A DNA stretch of 18,458 nucleotides from JAAYAY01 sp964429355. GTDB lineage: Bacteria > Planctomycetota > Planctomycetia > Pirellulales > Thermoguttaceae. How positions within the stretch are numbered: the stretch's first letter is position 1; each line of letters opens with the position of its first letter. The stretch covers positions 1 to 18,458 of the forward strand of contig CAYSCH010000175.1 of assembly GCA_964429355.1 (NCBI GenBank). The letters run 5' to 3'. The notes under the pieces are model-generated. The model did not search any database and was not told the DNA's origin. It saw only the letters and a program-made list of their open reading frames with translations. Shown one piece after another: positions 1 through 7,432 of the stretch. The translations under genes were made by a program, and so were the position numbers.

Positions 1-901
1 AGGCCCTGGCGATTGCGGCACGGCCGGGGGTCACTTTCTGCTCCTTCGGAGATATGCTGCGAGTACCGGGGAGCGAGAAGGACCTGTTTACAGTTAAGTC
101 GGAAGGTGGGGATGTGCGGGTCGTTTATTCCCCGATGGACGCCCTGACTCTGGCCCGGCAGAATCCTGATCGCGAGGTCGTTTTCTTCGCCGTGGGGTTT
201 GAAACCACCGNNNNNNNNNNCCAGCCAACGCGATGGCCGTTGCCCAGGCAGCCCGCTTGGGGGTGAAAAACTTCTCGGTGCTCGTTTCCCACGTGCTGGT
301 CCCGCCGGCGATTGAAGCCATCATGACCTCCCCCAATTGCCGCGTCCAGGGCTTTCTCGCGGCCGGACACGTGTGCACCGTCATGGGCACGGCCCAGTAC
401 GAGCCGCTGTCGAAAAAATTCCGTATACCGATCGTGGTCACCGGATTTGAGCCGCTGGATATTCTTCAGGGAATCCAGATGTGCCTCCGACAATTGGAGG
501 AAGGGCGGACGGAGGTCGAGAACCAGTACGCCCGATCAGTCCGCTCCGAGGGCAATTCGGCTGCCATGAAGGCGATTGCCGAGGTGTTCGAGATCTCGGC
601 CCGAAAATGGCGGGGCATTGGCGAAATTCCGGGGAGCGGTTTCCAATTGAGTGAGCCGTTCCAGCAGTTCGATGCGGCAAAGCGTTTTGGCGTGGACGAC
701 ATCACGGCCGACGAACCGGTCGAGTGCATCGCCGGAGAGGTTCTCCAGGGGCATAAGAGGCCTCACGAATGTTCGGCCTTCGGTACCCTCTGCACTCCGG
801 AACGCCCCTTGGGGGCCCCCATGGTTTCCTCCGAGGGGGCCTGTGCGGCATACTATCGATACCGGCGACATCGTGCTCGACCCGAATCGGTCCAGGAGTA
901 A
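1..901 (+). CDS. hypD: HypD, [NiFe]-hydrogenase maturation factor (5' partial, contains assembly gap)
   Basis: HypD is the Fe-S scaffold that, with HypC and HypE, builds the Fe(CN)2CO unit of [NiFe] hydrogenases in the cytoplasm. The gene enters from the left edge in the frame starting at base 3; the first visible residues include FCSFGDMLRVPGS, a HypD core motif. It continues to AVGFETT at the gap. After the gap, in a different frame, come NAMAVAQAARLG, GHVCTVMG and VTGFEPLDIL. The C-terminal Fe-S region is complete, with CIAGEVLQG, the HEC/LC pair and SSEGACAAYYRY, and the stop is TAA at 899-901. The N-terminal part with the CGPGC-type motif lies outside the window. The frame change across the 10 N is best explained by a placeholder of wrong length, since both flanks read as intact HypD and join at one residue. 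hypE follows 122 bases later on the same strand. Confidence 0.95.
211..220. other. Assembly gap (10 N) inside hypD
   Basis: Ten ambiguous bases interrupt hypD. The codon beginning at 210 (g plus two unknown bases) and the codon beginning at 221 (CCA) are both in the correct HypD reading, giving FETT-x-PANAMAV. The true gap length must therefore be 2 modulo 3. The ten N are a placeholder and not a measured length. Confidence 0.95.
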
Positions 902-923
902 GTGGGTCGGCGCCGAGCCTCCA

Positions 924-973
924 GTTTCGATTGCAAATCCGAAATCCGAATGCCGAGGCCCAAATGTCGAAAC
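924..973. repeat. Small repeat element: three heptamers inside an inverted repeat
   Basis: In the hypD-hypE spacer the heptamer AATCCGA occurs twice in tandem, followed by the variant ATGCCGA (936-956). The block is flanked by a perfect 7-base inverted repeat, GTTTCGA at 924-930 and TCGAAAC at 967-973. Tandem AAATCCG-type blocks of this kind are, as I recall, common between genes in planctomycete genomes, but I cannot check copy number here. No coding signal is seen in this spacer. Confidence 0.5.
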
Positions 974-1023
974 GCGAGATGAGTTCAATCCACACATTCG
1001 GAACGTTTTGAACGGCCCTATCG

Positions 1024-2085
1024 ATGTCTCACCAGTTCAATCTCTCCTGCCCCGTTCCGCTCGACAAGCACGACACTATCCAGATGGCCCATGGCGGCGG
1101 CGGACGGGTCATGCAGCGGCTCATCGACGGGCTGTTCCTGGCCGCATTCTCGGGGACCACCGACGCTGCGGAACGCGGGGCGCTCCACGACAGCACGGTT
1201 CTCGATCCGGGCGGATCACGGGTGGCTTTCACGACCGATACGTTCGTCGTCAACCCCCTGTTCTTTCCAGGTGGCGACATCGGCAAGCTGGCCGTCTGCG
1301 GGACCGTCAACGATCTGGCAATGTCGGGGGCGGATCCCAAATGGCTCAGTGCCGGATTCGTCCTCGAGGAAGGCCTATCGATCGCAACCCTCGGGGAGAT
1401 TGTCCGGTCCATGCAGCGGACGGCGGAATCGGCCGGCGTGCGAATCGTGACCGGCGACACCAAGGTGGTCGATCGCGGCAAGGGAGACGGAATCTTTATC
1501 AATACGGCGGGGATCGGCCTGGTGCCAGAGGGAATCGACATTCGTCCTGAACGCGTTCAACCGGGCGACGTAATTCTCGTCAGCGGGGACCTCGGGCGTC
1601 ATGGAATCGCCATCATGTCGGTCCGCGAGGGGCTTCAGTTCGAGGACGCCCTGGAGAGCGATTGCGACTGTCTGGGCAATCTTGTGGCCGCAATGCGAAG
1701 CGTGGGCGCCGGTCTCCACTGTCTGCGCGATCTCACTCGCGGCGGACTGGCGGCTGCGCTCAATGAGATTTCCAGCGCCGCTCAGGTGGGAATGGAGCTG
1801 GAGGAGGTCACCGTGCCGGTGGCCCCCCAGGTCGCAGGCGCGTGCGAAATGCTGGGGCTCGATCCGCTCTACGTGGCCAACGAGGGACGTCTGGTAGCCA
1901 TCGTGGCCCCTGACGTGGCCGACGCCGTTCTGCAGATCATGAAAAACCATCCGGCCGCGCCGCTGCCGGCCGTCGTTGGGCGGGTGACGGCGGACTCTGC
2001 CGGTTACGTCGAGTTGCACGGCAAGCTGGGCGGCCGCCGGATCGTGGATCTCCTGTCGGGCGAGCAGATGCCGCGGATCTGCTGA
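1024..2085 (+). CDS. hypE: HypE, carbamoyl dehydratase for hydrogenase cyanide ligand synthesis
   Basis: HypE takes a carbamoyl group from HypF on its C-terminal cysteine, dehydrates it to a thiocyanate with ATP, and passes the cyanide to the HypC-HypD iron. The 353-residue protein has the usual family length. Visible hallmarks are AHGGGG (about residues 22-27), the AIR-synthase-type segment TDTFVVNPLFFPGGDIGKL, GTVNDLAMSGADP, TGDTKVVD, the GRHGIAIM turn and DLTRGGLA. The protein ends in PRIC, so the reactive C-terminal Cys353 is present and the enzyme looks functional. ATG at 1024 is the natural start by alignment, but no strong Shine-Dalgarno sequence precedes it. hypD lies just upstream; hypF, hypC, hypA/B and the hydrogenase genes are not in the window. 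Confidence 0.96.
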   Translation: MSHQFNLSCPVPLDKHDTIQMAHGGGGRVMQRLIDGLFLAAFSGTTDAAERGALHDSTVLDPGGSRVAFTTDTFVVNPLFFPGGDIGKLAVCGTVNDLAMSGADPKWLSAGFVLEEGLSIATLGEIVRSMQRTAESAGVRIVTGDTKVVDRGKGDGIFINTAGIGLVPEGIDIRPERVQPGDVILVSGDLGRHGIAIMSVREGLQFEDALESDCDCLGNLVAAMRSVGAGLHCLRDLTRGGLAAALNEISSAAQVGMELEEVTVPVAPQVAGACEMLGLDPLYVANEGRLVAIVAPDVADAVLQIMKNHPAAPLPAVVGRVTADSAGYVELHGKLGGRRIVDLLSGEQMPRIC

Positions 2086-2088
2086 ACG

Positions 2089-2259
2089 GTGACCCACCCG
2101 AAGCCGCCTGAATACCTGGATCTCGACGGCGAGCTCTGCGCCGAGCGGGGAATCGACGGCGTGCCCCACTCCATCGTCTGCGCCGACCTCTGCCGTCCAA
2201 CTCTGCTGGGCAAAATGGTGGCAGTGATTCCAGTCGCGCCGGCCGCAAGCCTGGCGTAA
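2089..2259 (+). CDS. Possible small protein (56 aa) directly after hypE
   Basis: A GTG codon three bases after the hypE stop opens a 56-residue frame ending at TAA 2257-2259. It begins MTHPKPPEYLDLDGELCAE and ends PVAPAASLA. Third codon positions are mostly G or C, as in the neighbouring real genes, and the frame fills nearly all the space up to the convergent methyltransferase stop at 2264. It contains two cysteines in a CADLC arrangement. I do not recognise it: it is not HypC (no MCLGIP start) or HypA. There is no clear ribosome binding site except whatever lies inside the hypE 3' end, so expression would depend on translational coupling. It could also be a chance frame. Confidence 0.33.
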   Translation: MTHPKPPEYLDLDGELCAERGIDGVPHSIVCADLCRPTLLGKMVAVIPVAPAASLA

Positions 2260-2263
2260 TCGA

Positions 2264-2926
2264 CTACCTTTGGAGACGCTTACGGAGCGACTGATACGTC
2301 TTCTTGAAGAACCGGGTTACGGGACGTTTTACCCAGAGAAACCAGCGTAATTCTGCGTCGCTCACGTCACGGCAACGCCGCCCGGTGACGATGGAAAACA
2401 GCTCATGATCCCCCAGTACCAGCTCGTGAAAATCCGCGAGTCTGGTGGCCACGAAGAACACCCCGGGAGCGCTCGGGTCCCGTTGGAGCACCTCGAGCGA
2501 CATGTCGGCCATCAGGGCTTCGACATCCTCGGGCTCGTAACGCCAGAAATCGAACGGGTAACCGTGGTAGTGGAAACCGGCGGACCGGGTGGTCACCAGC
2601 AGTGTGCCGCAGGGGGCCAGCACCTGCTTGAGGTTGCTCAAGCCATGGCGCCAGTCGCGAACGTGTTCCAGCACCTCGGTGCAGAGAACGAGGTCGAAGC
2701 GGGATCGGCCAAACCGTTCGACCAGGCCCTCGATATTGCAGAGGACGTCGACGCCTGGGCCTTTGGATATATCCACGCCCACATATTCGGCCGGGCCGTG
2801 GCGCTCGGCCAGCGGGCGCGCCGAGCCGTTCACATTTCGGGCTCCCACCTCGAGAACCCGGCGCCCGGCCACCCGCTCGGGCGTCAGATGTTGCGCGGCG
2901 AAGTCCAGACAGTCGCGAGTACACAT
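2264..2926 (-). CDS. Class I SAM-dependent methyltransferase
   Basis: This 220-residue protein has the layout of a Methyltransf_11/23-type cytoplasmic enzyme. Motif I, the SAM-binding loop, is VLEVGARNVNG (about residues 24-34). The acidic end of strand 2 is YVGVDIS. Motif IV is FDLVLCTEVLEHV, and strand 5 is GTLLVTTRS followed by FDFWRY. The C-terminal tail is very basic (KRPVTRFFKKTYQSLRKRLQR-like), which may contact a membrane or polyanion. The substrate cannot be read from sequence; related enzymes modify sugars, lipids or small metabolites. It lies 206 bases downstream of the symporter on the same strand and may be the last gene of that unit. A weak GGAAG precedes the ATG. The hairpin repeat at 2946-2990 sits immediately upstream of that site. 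Confidence 0.85.
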   Translation of the reverse strand: MCTRDCLDFAAQHLTPERVAGRRVLEVGARNVNGSARPLAERHGPAEYVGVDISKGPGVDVLCNIEGLVERFGRSRFDLVLCTEVLEHVRDWRHGLSNLKQVLAPCGTLLVTTRSAGFHYHGYPFDFWRYEPEDVEALMADMSLEVLQRDPSAPGVFFVATRLADFHELVLGDHELFSIVTGRRCRDVSDAELRWFLWVKRPVTRFFKKTYQSLRKRLQR

Positions 2927-2945
2927 GGGGCGGCATTTCTTCCAT

Positions 2946-2990
2946 GGAGCCGGAGCCGCCAGACGCTGGAAACCAGGCGGCTTCGGCTAC
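2946..2990. repeat. Hairpin repeat, copy A
   Basis: Arms at 2946-2960 and 2976-2990 pair over 15 positions (13 Watson-Crick, one G-T, one mismatch) around a 15-base loop at 2961-2975, read on + as AGACGCTGGAAACCA. The same loop with two internal changes and one end change, and a six-base stem with a compensatory pair change, recurs at 4969-4995. The element lies in the minus-strand leader of the methyltransferase, ending 20 bases before its start codon. Confidence 0.6.
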
Positions 2991-3013
2991 CTGCTGGAAA
3001 ACTCGGCGGTGGA

Positions 3014-3040
3014 GGCAAAAGGTAACAGCCGCCTTTTGCC
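3014..3040. terminator. Perfect 9-bp hairpin downstream of the symporter gene
   Basis: GGCAAAAGG at 3014-3022 and CCTTTTGCC at 3032-3040 form a perfect 9-bp stem with a 9-base loop, about 93 bases past the symporter stop. No T-run follows on either strand, so it is not a canonical intrinsic terminator. It could be an mRNA 3' stabiliser or a weak attenuator before the methyltransferase. Confidence 0.4.
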
Positions 3041-3132
3041 GCAGCCGCCGGACGTTTCCTTCGGTCGGTATCCGCTGCTGGCCACGAAAGGCGACGATCA
3101 CCTTTTCCCTCGCCATCCGCAAGGCTTTTCCG

Positions 3133-4905
3133 TTACGTTCCGGTGAAGTACAGGTAGGCTGCCAGGATCGCCGCCAGAACGATGGCCGAGGCAATCACAT
3201 CAACCGCGCCCCACGTCGCGCGGGACTGCTGCCGGTGGGCTTCCGTGACGGTACCGTAGGTCAGGCCGCTGATCTTCTCGTAATCCGGCTGCCGGGTCAC
3301 GAAACTCACCACAACCATGGCCACCGCCGATACGATCAGGATCAGAATACTGTAGTACTGGAAGAACATGTTGTTGACGATCCAGAAGAAAGACCCCTCC
3401 GCGTAGCCCGTGGACCATCCGAGCTTGACCGGCGTGTCGACGGCCAGCCGGAAGAGCCCCATGACGAAACCGACGAGGAGGGCCGCAAGACATCCGGCCC
3501 CGTTGAGCCGTTTCCAGAACACGCCCAGGAAGAAGACCACGAAGATCGGCGGTGCCAGGTAGGCCTGAACCCCCTGCAGGTAGTCGTACAGCCCTTTCCC
3601 TCCCTGAATGACTGGAATCCACGCCAGGCCGATCAAGACCATCACGAGCGTGGCCACGCGCCCGATCCAGACGAGTTGGTGTTGTGAAGTTGCCGGGCGC
3701 AGGCGGGAGTAGAAATCCATGGTGAACAGGGTTGCCGAGGCGTTGAACACGCCGGCCAGGGAGCTCATTAGGGCGGCGAGTAAACCGGCCACTACGATTC
3801 CGCGAACGCCGGCCGGCAGAATCGACTTGACCAGGAGCGGAAACGCCGACTGCGCGTTTTCGCGAATAACCTTGCCGTCGGCGCCGACAAGCTGCTCCTG
3901 AATATTGCGGACGTTGTCTTGGAGGTCAGGGTCCGCGCTCCCGTGGCTCGCCAGGGCGAAGCAGATCATGCCCGGGATAATGAAAATGAACACCGGCAGA
4001 AGCTTGAGGAAGGCCGCGAAAATACTGCCCCGGCGGGCTTCGCGTTCGCTGGGAGCGCCGAGGGCTCGCTGCACAATGTACTGGTCCGTACACCAGTACC
4101 AGAGACCGATCACCGGAGCACAGAACAGCATGCTGATCCAGGGATAATTGTCGTTGAAGTACCAGGCCATCCGGCCCGATTCCTTGACCGGTGCCCAGGT
4201 GGCCTCGGTCCCGGCCGGCACAAGCGGTTTCCAGAGATCGAACATCTCCGAACCGCAGACTTCTCGAAGAACACCCCAGCCGCCCAGTGCCTTCAGGCCG
4301 AAGATCGTTACCAGTGCGGAGCCCAGGACGAGAATCAGAGTTTGCAGGGCCTCGGTGTAGGCTACCGCCCGGAGTCCGCCAAGGACCGTGTAAAGGCCGG
4401 TCAAGACAATCACCAGGATCGAGCCAAGCCAGAAGGCGTCGAGCGGGCCAAGTCTCATTTCCGGCAGGAGAACGGCGAACACGACTCCGCCGGCAAAGAT
4501 CCCGACGGCAATTTTTGTGAGAACGTAGGCGACGAGGGAAATCACCGACAGGACCCAGCGGCTGGTGGGATTGAATCGCCGCTCGAGAAACTCCGGCATC
4601 GTGAACACCTGAGACCGCATGTAGAACGGCACGAGTACCCAGGCCAGCACCAGCAGGCACCAGGCGTGCAGTTCGTAATGCGCCATGGCCACTCCGTCGG
4701 TGCAACCGGAACCGGCCAGGCCCACCAGATGTTCGGAGCCGATGTTCGAGGCGAAGATCGAGGCCCCGATGACAAACCAGCCCAGGTTGCGGCCGGCCAG
4801 AAAGTAGTCGTCGGCCGTGTCCTTGTTCTGGCGAATCACCCACCAGGCCAAACCCAGTAAGATCGCAAAATACCCCGCGATCACGATCCAGTCTAGAAAT
4901 TCCAT
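3133..4905 (-). CDS. Sodium/solute symporter (SSS family, SGLT-like), probable sugar uptake
   Basis: This polytopic inner-membrane protein (590 residues from the chosen start) belongs to the SSS family and most resembles bacterial SGLT-type Na+/sugar carriers. TM1 begins at once with MEFLDWIVIAGYFAILLGLAW. It is followed by the family signature DDYFLAGRNLGWFVIGASIF, then SNIGSEHLVGLAGSG and AHYELHAW, which in vSGLT carry sodium and sugar contacts, and FTMPEFLERRFN. The LNEASS-like stretch later (MSSLAGVFNASATLFTMDFY) is also typical. About 13-14 TM segments are apparent. The start at 4905 is preferred over the upstream ATG at 4956 because GGGAGG (complement of 4914-4919) lies 8 bases ahead and the protein then begins directly with TM1. 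It follows araD on the same strand, so a pentose such as L-arabinose is the likely substrate. This is an inference from context. Confidence 0.9.
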   Translation of the reverse strand: MEFLDWIVIAGYFAILLGLAWWVIRQNKDTADDYFLAGRNLGWFVIGASIFASNIGSEHLVGLAGSGCTDGVAMAHYELHAWCLLVLAWVLVPFYMRSQVFTMPEFLERRFNPTSRWVLSVISLVAYVLTKIAVGIFAGGVVFAVLLPEMRLGPLDAFWLGSILVIVLTGLYTVLGGLRAVAYTEALQTLILVLGSALVTIFGLKALGGWGVLREVCGSEMFDLWKPLVPAGTEATWAPVKESGRMAWYFNDNYPWISMLFCAPVIGLWYWCTDQYIVQRALGAPSEREARRGSIFAAFLKLLPVFIFIIPGMICFALASHGSADPDLQDNVRNIQEQLVGADGKVIRENAQSAFPLLVKSILPAGVRGIVVAGLLAALMSSLAGVFNASATLFTMDFYSRLRPATSQHQLVWIGRVATLVMVLIGLAWIPVIQGGKGLYDYLQGVQAYLAPPIFVVFFLGVFWKRLNGAGCLAALLVGFVMGLFRLAVDTPVKLGWSTGYAEGSFFWIVNNMFFQYYSILILIVSAVAMVVVSFVTRQPDYEKISGLTYGTVTEAHRQQSRATWGAVDVIASAIVLAAILAAYLYFTGT

Positions 4906-4939
4906 GCGGTCTACCTCCCGTCGTGGTTGTTTGTCGTTT

Positions 4940-5041
4940 GTAGCCGAAATCGCCAACCCGTAGCTGAAGTCGCCAGACTTTGGAAACCCGGCGACAACAG
5001 ACTTACGCGATCTTCAACTACCTTGGCCATTCTTCGGCTAC
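4940..5041. repeat. Nested palindromic repeat element between araD and the symporter (contains hairpin copy B)
   Basis: Two direct 20-base units start at 4940 (GTAGCCGAAATCGCCAACCC) and 4960 (GTAGCTGAAGTCGCCAGACT). Two inverted units, reading from 5041 and 5021 on the minus strand, begin GTAGCCGAAG and GTAGTTGAAG with the same 20-base spacing. The whole is an imperfect 102-base inverted repeat. Inside it, GTCGCC at 4969-4974 and GGCGAC at 4990-4995 enclose a 15-base loop matching copy A at 2961-2975 at 12 of 15 positions. The TAG stop of araD is part of the outermost inverted unit. Confidence 0.6.
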
Positions 5042-5730
5042 TTGCGCTGGCCGTAATAGGCTCCAGGGCCGTGTTTTCTCTGATAGTGCTTGTTGAGGAT
5101 ATAGTCTTCAAGATCCGGATAGTCCGGGCGCAGCAGGCGTGTCGCCAGTGCCATGTCGGCCACGGCCTCAAGGGCCACCGCATTCTTGACGGCGTCCCAC
5201 GCATCCTTGCCCCAGGAAAAGGGGCCGTGCCCGGCTACCAGCACGGCCGGCATCTCGACAGGGTTGATCCCCTCAAAACGTTCGACGATGGCGTCCCCGG
5301 TCTTCGCTTCATAGGCTTCTTCCACCTCTGCGGGTGTCAGAGACCGTGTCAGCGGCACGGGACCGAAGAAGTGATCGGCGTGGGTTGTGCCAAGACAGGG
5401 GATCTCCAGCCTGGCCTGGGCAAAGGCGGTCGCCTTGGGGCTGTGGGTGTGGGTAATGCCGCCGATGCCCTTGAAGGCCCGGTAGAGCCGCACATGGGTG
5501 GGCGTGTCGGACGAGGGGCGAAGCTTCCCCTCAACGACTTTCCCGTCCAGGTCGACGACCGACATGGTCTCGGCGGACATCCGTTCGTAGGAAATGCCGC
5601 TGGGCTTGATGACCGCGTACTGACCGTCGGGACTGAGCCCGCTCACGTTGCCCCAGGTGAGCGTAACCAGCCCGTAGCGAACCAGTTCCAGGTTGGCGCG
5701 GCAGACCTGCGCCTTCAGCTCGTCGAGCAT
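5038..5730 (-). CDS. araD: L-ribulose-5-phosphate 4-epimerase
   Basis: This class II aldolase-fold zinc enzyme converts L-ribulose 5-phosphate to D-xylulose 5-phosphate, the last step of L-arabinose catabolism before the pentose phosphate pathway. At 230 residues it matches the E. coli enzyme in size. Phosphate-binding motifs GNVSG (27-31), KPSG (42-45) and SSDTPTH (73-79) are present. Zinc ligands are His94 and His96 in THTHS and His168 in AGHGPFSWG. Catalytic candidates are Asp119 and a C-terminal tyrosine in AYYGQ, equivalent to E. coli Asp120 and Tyr229. The start lies four bases after the araB stop, with AAGG (complement of 5739-5742) 8 bases upstream, so the two genes are clearly co-translated. 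The same fold includes other sugar-phosphate aldolases, but the full motif set and the araB neighbour favour AraD. Confidence 0.95.
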   Translation of the reverse strand: MLDELKAQVCRANLELVRYGLVTLTWGNVSGLSPDGQYAVIKPSGISYERMSAETMSVVDLDGKVVEGKLRPSSDTPTHVRLYRAFKGIGGITHTHSPKATAFAQARLEIPCLGTTHADHFFGPVPLTRSLTPAEVEEAYEAKTGDAIVERFEGINPVEMPAVLVAGHGPFSWGKDAWDAVKNAVALEAVADMALATRLLRPDYPDLEDYILNKHYQRKHGPGAYYGQRK

Positions 5731-5734
5731 CGAG

Positions 5735-7432
5735 TCAACCTTTCCGCACGCGGTCCCGAATCGAGATCAGTTGCTTCATCACCTGCGACACATCGGCGTT
5801 CCTGTCGGCCGTGCCGAAGGCGTCGTGCAGTGCGCGATACAGACTGTAGAGCTCTGCATACACGGTGGCTGCCGCCTTTCGGGGCCGATAGACGGTCGGT
5901 TTCACGCCGGTCATCTTGCTCTGTGCCGCCGAGGTCGTCTTGTAGGCGCCGCCGACGACCGCACCGAAGATGGCGGCACCCAGGGCGCAGGTCTGGGCCG
6001 ACCGGCTGATCTTCATGGGGCGGTTGCAGATGTCCGCATAGAGCTGCATGACAAAGGCGTTCTTCTCGGCGATGCCGCCGCAGTTGACGACTTCCTTGAC
6101 CTCGACACCGTATTCTTCGAGCCGTTTGATGATCGTCAGCGCGCCGAAAGCGGTGGCTTCGACCAGGGCCCGGTAGACTTCGGCGGCCGTGGTGTGGAGC
6201 GTCTGGCCAACGACGAGGCCGGTCAGGAGCGGGTCGACGAGGATCGTCCGGTTGCCATTGTTCCAGTCCAGGGCTAGGAGGCCGCTCTCGCCCGGCTGGA
6301 GCTTTTCCGCCTTGGCGGTCAGGTGGACGTGAGCGTCGCCTTTCCTGGTGAACTCGGCCGGTGTCAGGTAGTTGACGAACCAGTTGAAGATATCGCCGAC
6401 GGCCGATTGACCGGCTTCCAGGCCGTACATTCCCGGGATGATCGAGCCGGGCACAATGCCGCACAGGCCCGGGATGTCGGGGAGGGCCTGGTCCATGGGG
6501 GCCACCATCATGTCGCAGGTGCTCGTGCCGATGATCTTCACAAGAGTCCCCGGCTTGATCCCGGCGCCGACCGCGCCGAGATGGGCGTCGAATGCCCCCA
6601 CCGCCACGGGAATGCCCGCCGGCAAACCGATCCTTCTGGCAACATCGGCCGTCAGATCGCCGGCCTTCTGGTCCGATGGCACGGCCCGCGACGCATATCG
6701 CTGCCGGACCTTGACCAGGTCGGGATCGAGCCCTTGGAGGAAGGCCTCGCTCGGCAGGCCGTTCCACTGCTCGTGATACATGGCTTTGTGCCCGGCCGAG
6801 CAGTTGCCGCGGGGCATCGTGGCGGGATGGAGATTGCCGGTGGTGAATGCGGGAACGAAATCGGCACATTCGACGCAGGCGTAGGCGGCCTTGAAGACGG
6901 CCGGGGCCGTCCGTTTGCAGTGCAGGATCTTGGACCAGAACCACTCCGAACTGTAAGTGCCGCCGCACTTGGCCAGATAGTTCGCCGGGTCCTTTTCGGC
7001 GGCCTTGGTGATCTCGGCCGCCTCGGCATGGCTCGTATGGTCTTTCCAGAGCCAGGCCTGGGCCGCCAGATTCTTCTGAAACTTCGGCTGCATGGCCAGC
7101 GGCATGCCGTCCTGACCGACCGGCAGAGGTGTGGAACCGGTCGTATCGACACCGATGCCCACAACGTTCTCCGCAGCAAAGCCCGGCACCTTGGCCGCAG
7201 CCCGTACGGCCGCTTTCACCGACTTGTAGAAACCTTCGATGTAGTCCGCCGGATTCTGACGGGCGAGGTTGGGATCCTTGGGGTCGAGAAGGATTCCCGC
7301 TTCGCCGGTCGGATAGTTGAACACATGGGTGGCGACTTCCTCTCCGTTGGCAACGTCCACGACGAGCGCCCGAACGCTGTTGGTTCCGTAGTCCACTCCA
7401 ATCGCGAACCGCCTTGGTGCCGACTTGGCCAT
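5735..7432 (-). CDS. araB: Ribulokinase (FGGY carbohydrate kinase)
   Basis: The enzyme phosphorylates L-ribulose with ATP, the second step of L-arabinose use. The 565 residues match E. coli AraB (566). The N-terminal FGGY domain opens with the phosphate-binding loop GVDYGTNSVRAL (12-23) and includes VDTTGSTPLP (95-104), WLWKDHTSHAEA and GGTYSSEWFWSKIL. The catalytic aspartate is Asp282 in GAFDAHLG. The C-terminal domain shows IGTSTC, EATAFGA and the nucleotide-binding NCGGIAEKN. The start at 7432 is supported by GGGGAG (complement of 7442-7447) 9 bases upstream; an out-of-frame ATG at 7439 is ignored. It is the first gene of the minus-strand unit. araA (isomerase) is not adjacent, so it must lie elsewhere or the substrate is ribulose from another route. 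Confidence 0.96.
   Translation of the reverse strand: MAKSAPRRFAIGVDYGTNSVRALVVDVANGEEVATHVFNYPTGEAGILLDPKDPNLARQNPADYIEGFYKSVKAAVRAAAKVPGFAAENVVGIGVDTTGSTPLPVGQDGMPLAMQPKFQKNLAAQAWLWKDHTSHAEAAEITKAAEKDPANYLAKCGGTYSSEWFWSKILHCKRTAPAVFKAAYACVECADFVPAFTTGNLHPATMPRGNCSAGHKAMYHEQWNGLPSEAFLQGLDPDLVKVRQRYASRAVPSDQKAGDLTADVARRIGLPAGIPVAVGAFDAHLGAVGAGIKPGTLVKIIGTSTCDMMVAPMDQALPDIPGLCGIVPGSIIPGMYGLEAGQSAVGDIFNWFVNYLTPAEFTRKGDAHVHLTAKAEKLQPGESGLLALDWNNGNRTILVDPLLTGLVVGQTLHTTAAEVYRALVEATAFGALTIIKRLEEYGVEVKEVVNCGGIAEKNAFVMQLYADICNRPMKISRSAQTCALGAAIFGAVVGGAYKTTSAAQSKMTGVKPTVYRPRKAAATVYAELYSLYRALHDAFGTADRNADVSQVMKQLISIRDRVRKG

Noticed and set aside
651..1550. 299-residue + frame crossing the hypD-hypE spacer
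   Set aside because: Overlaps two conserved genes in other frames and has shadow composition.
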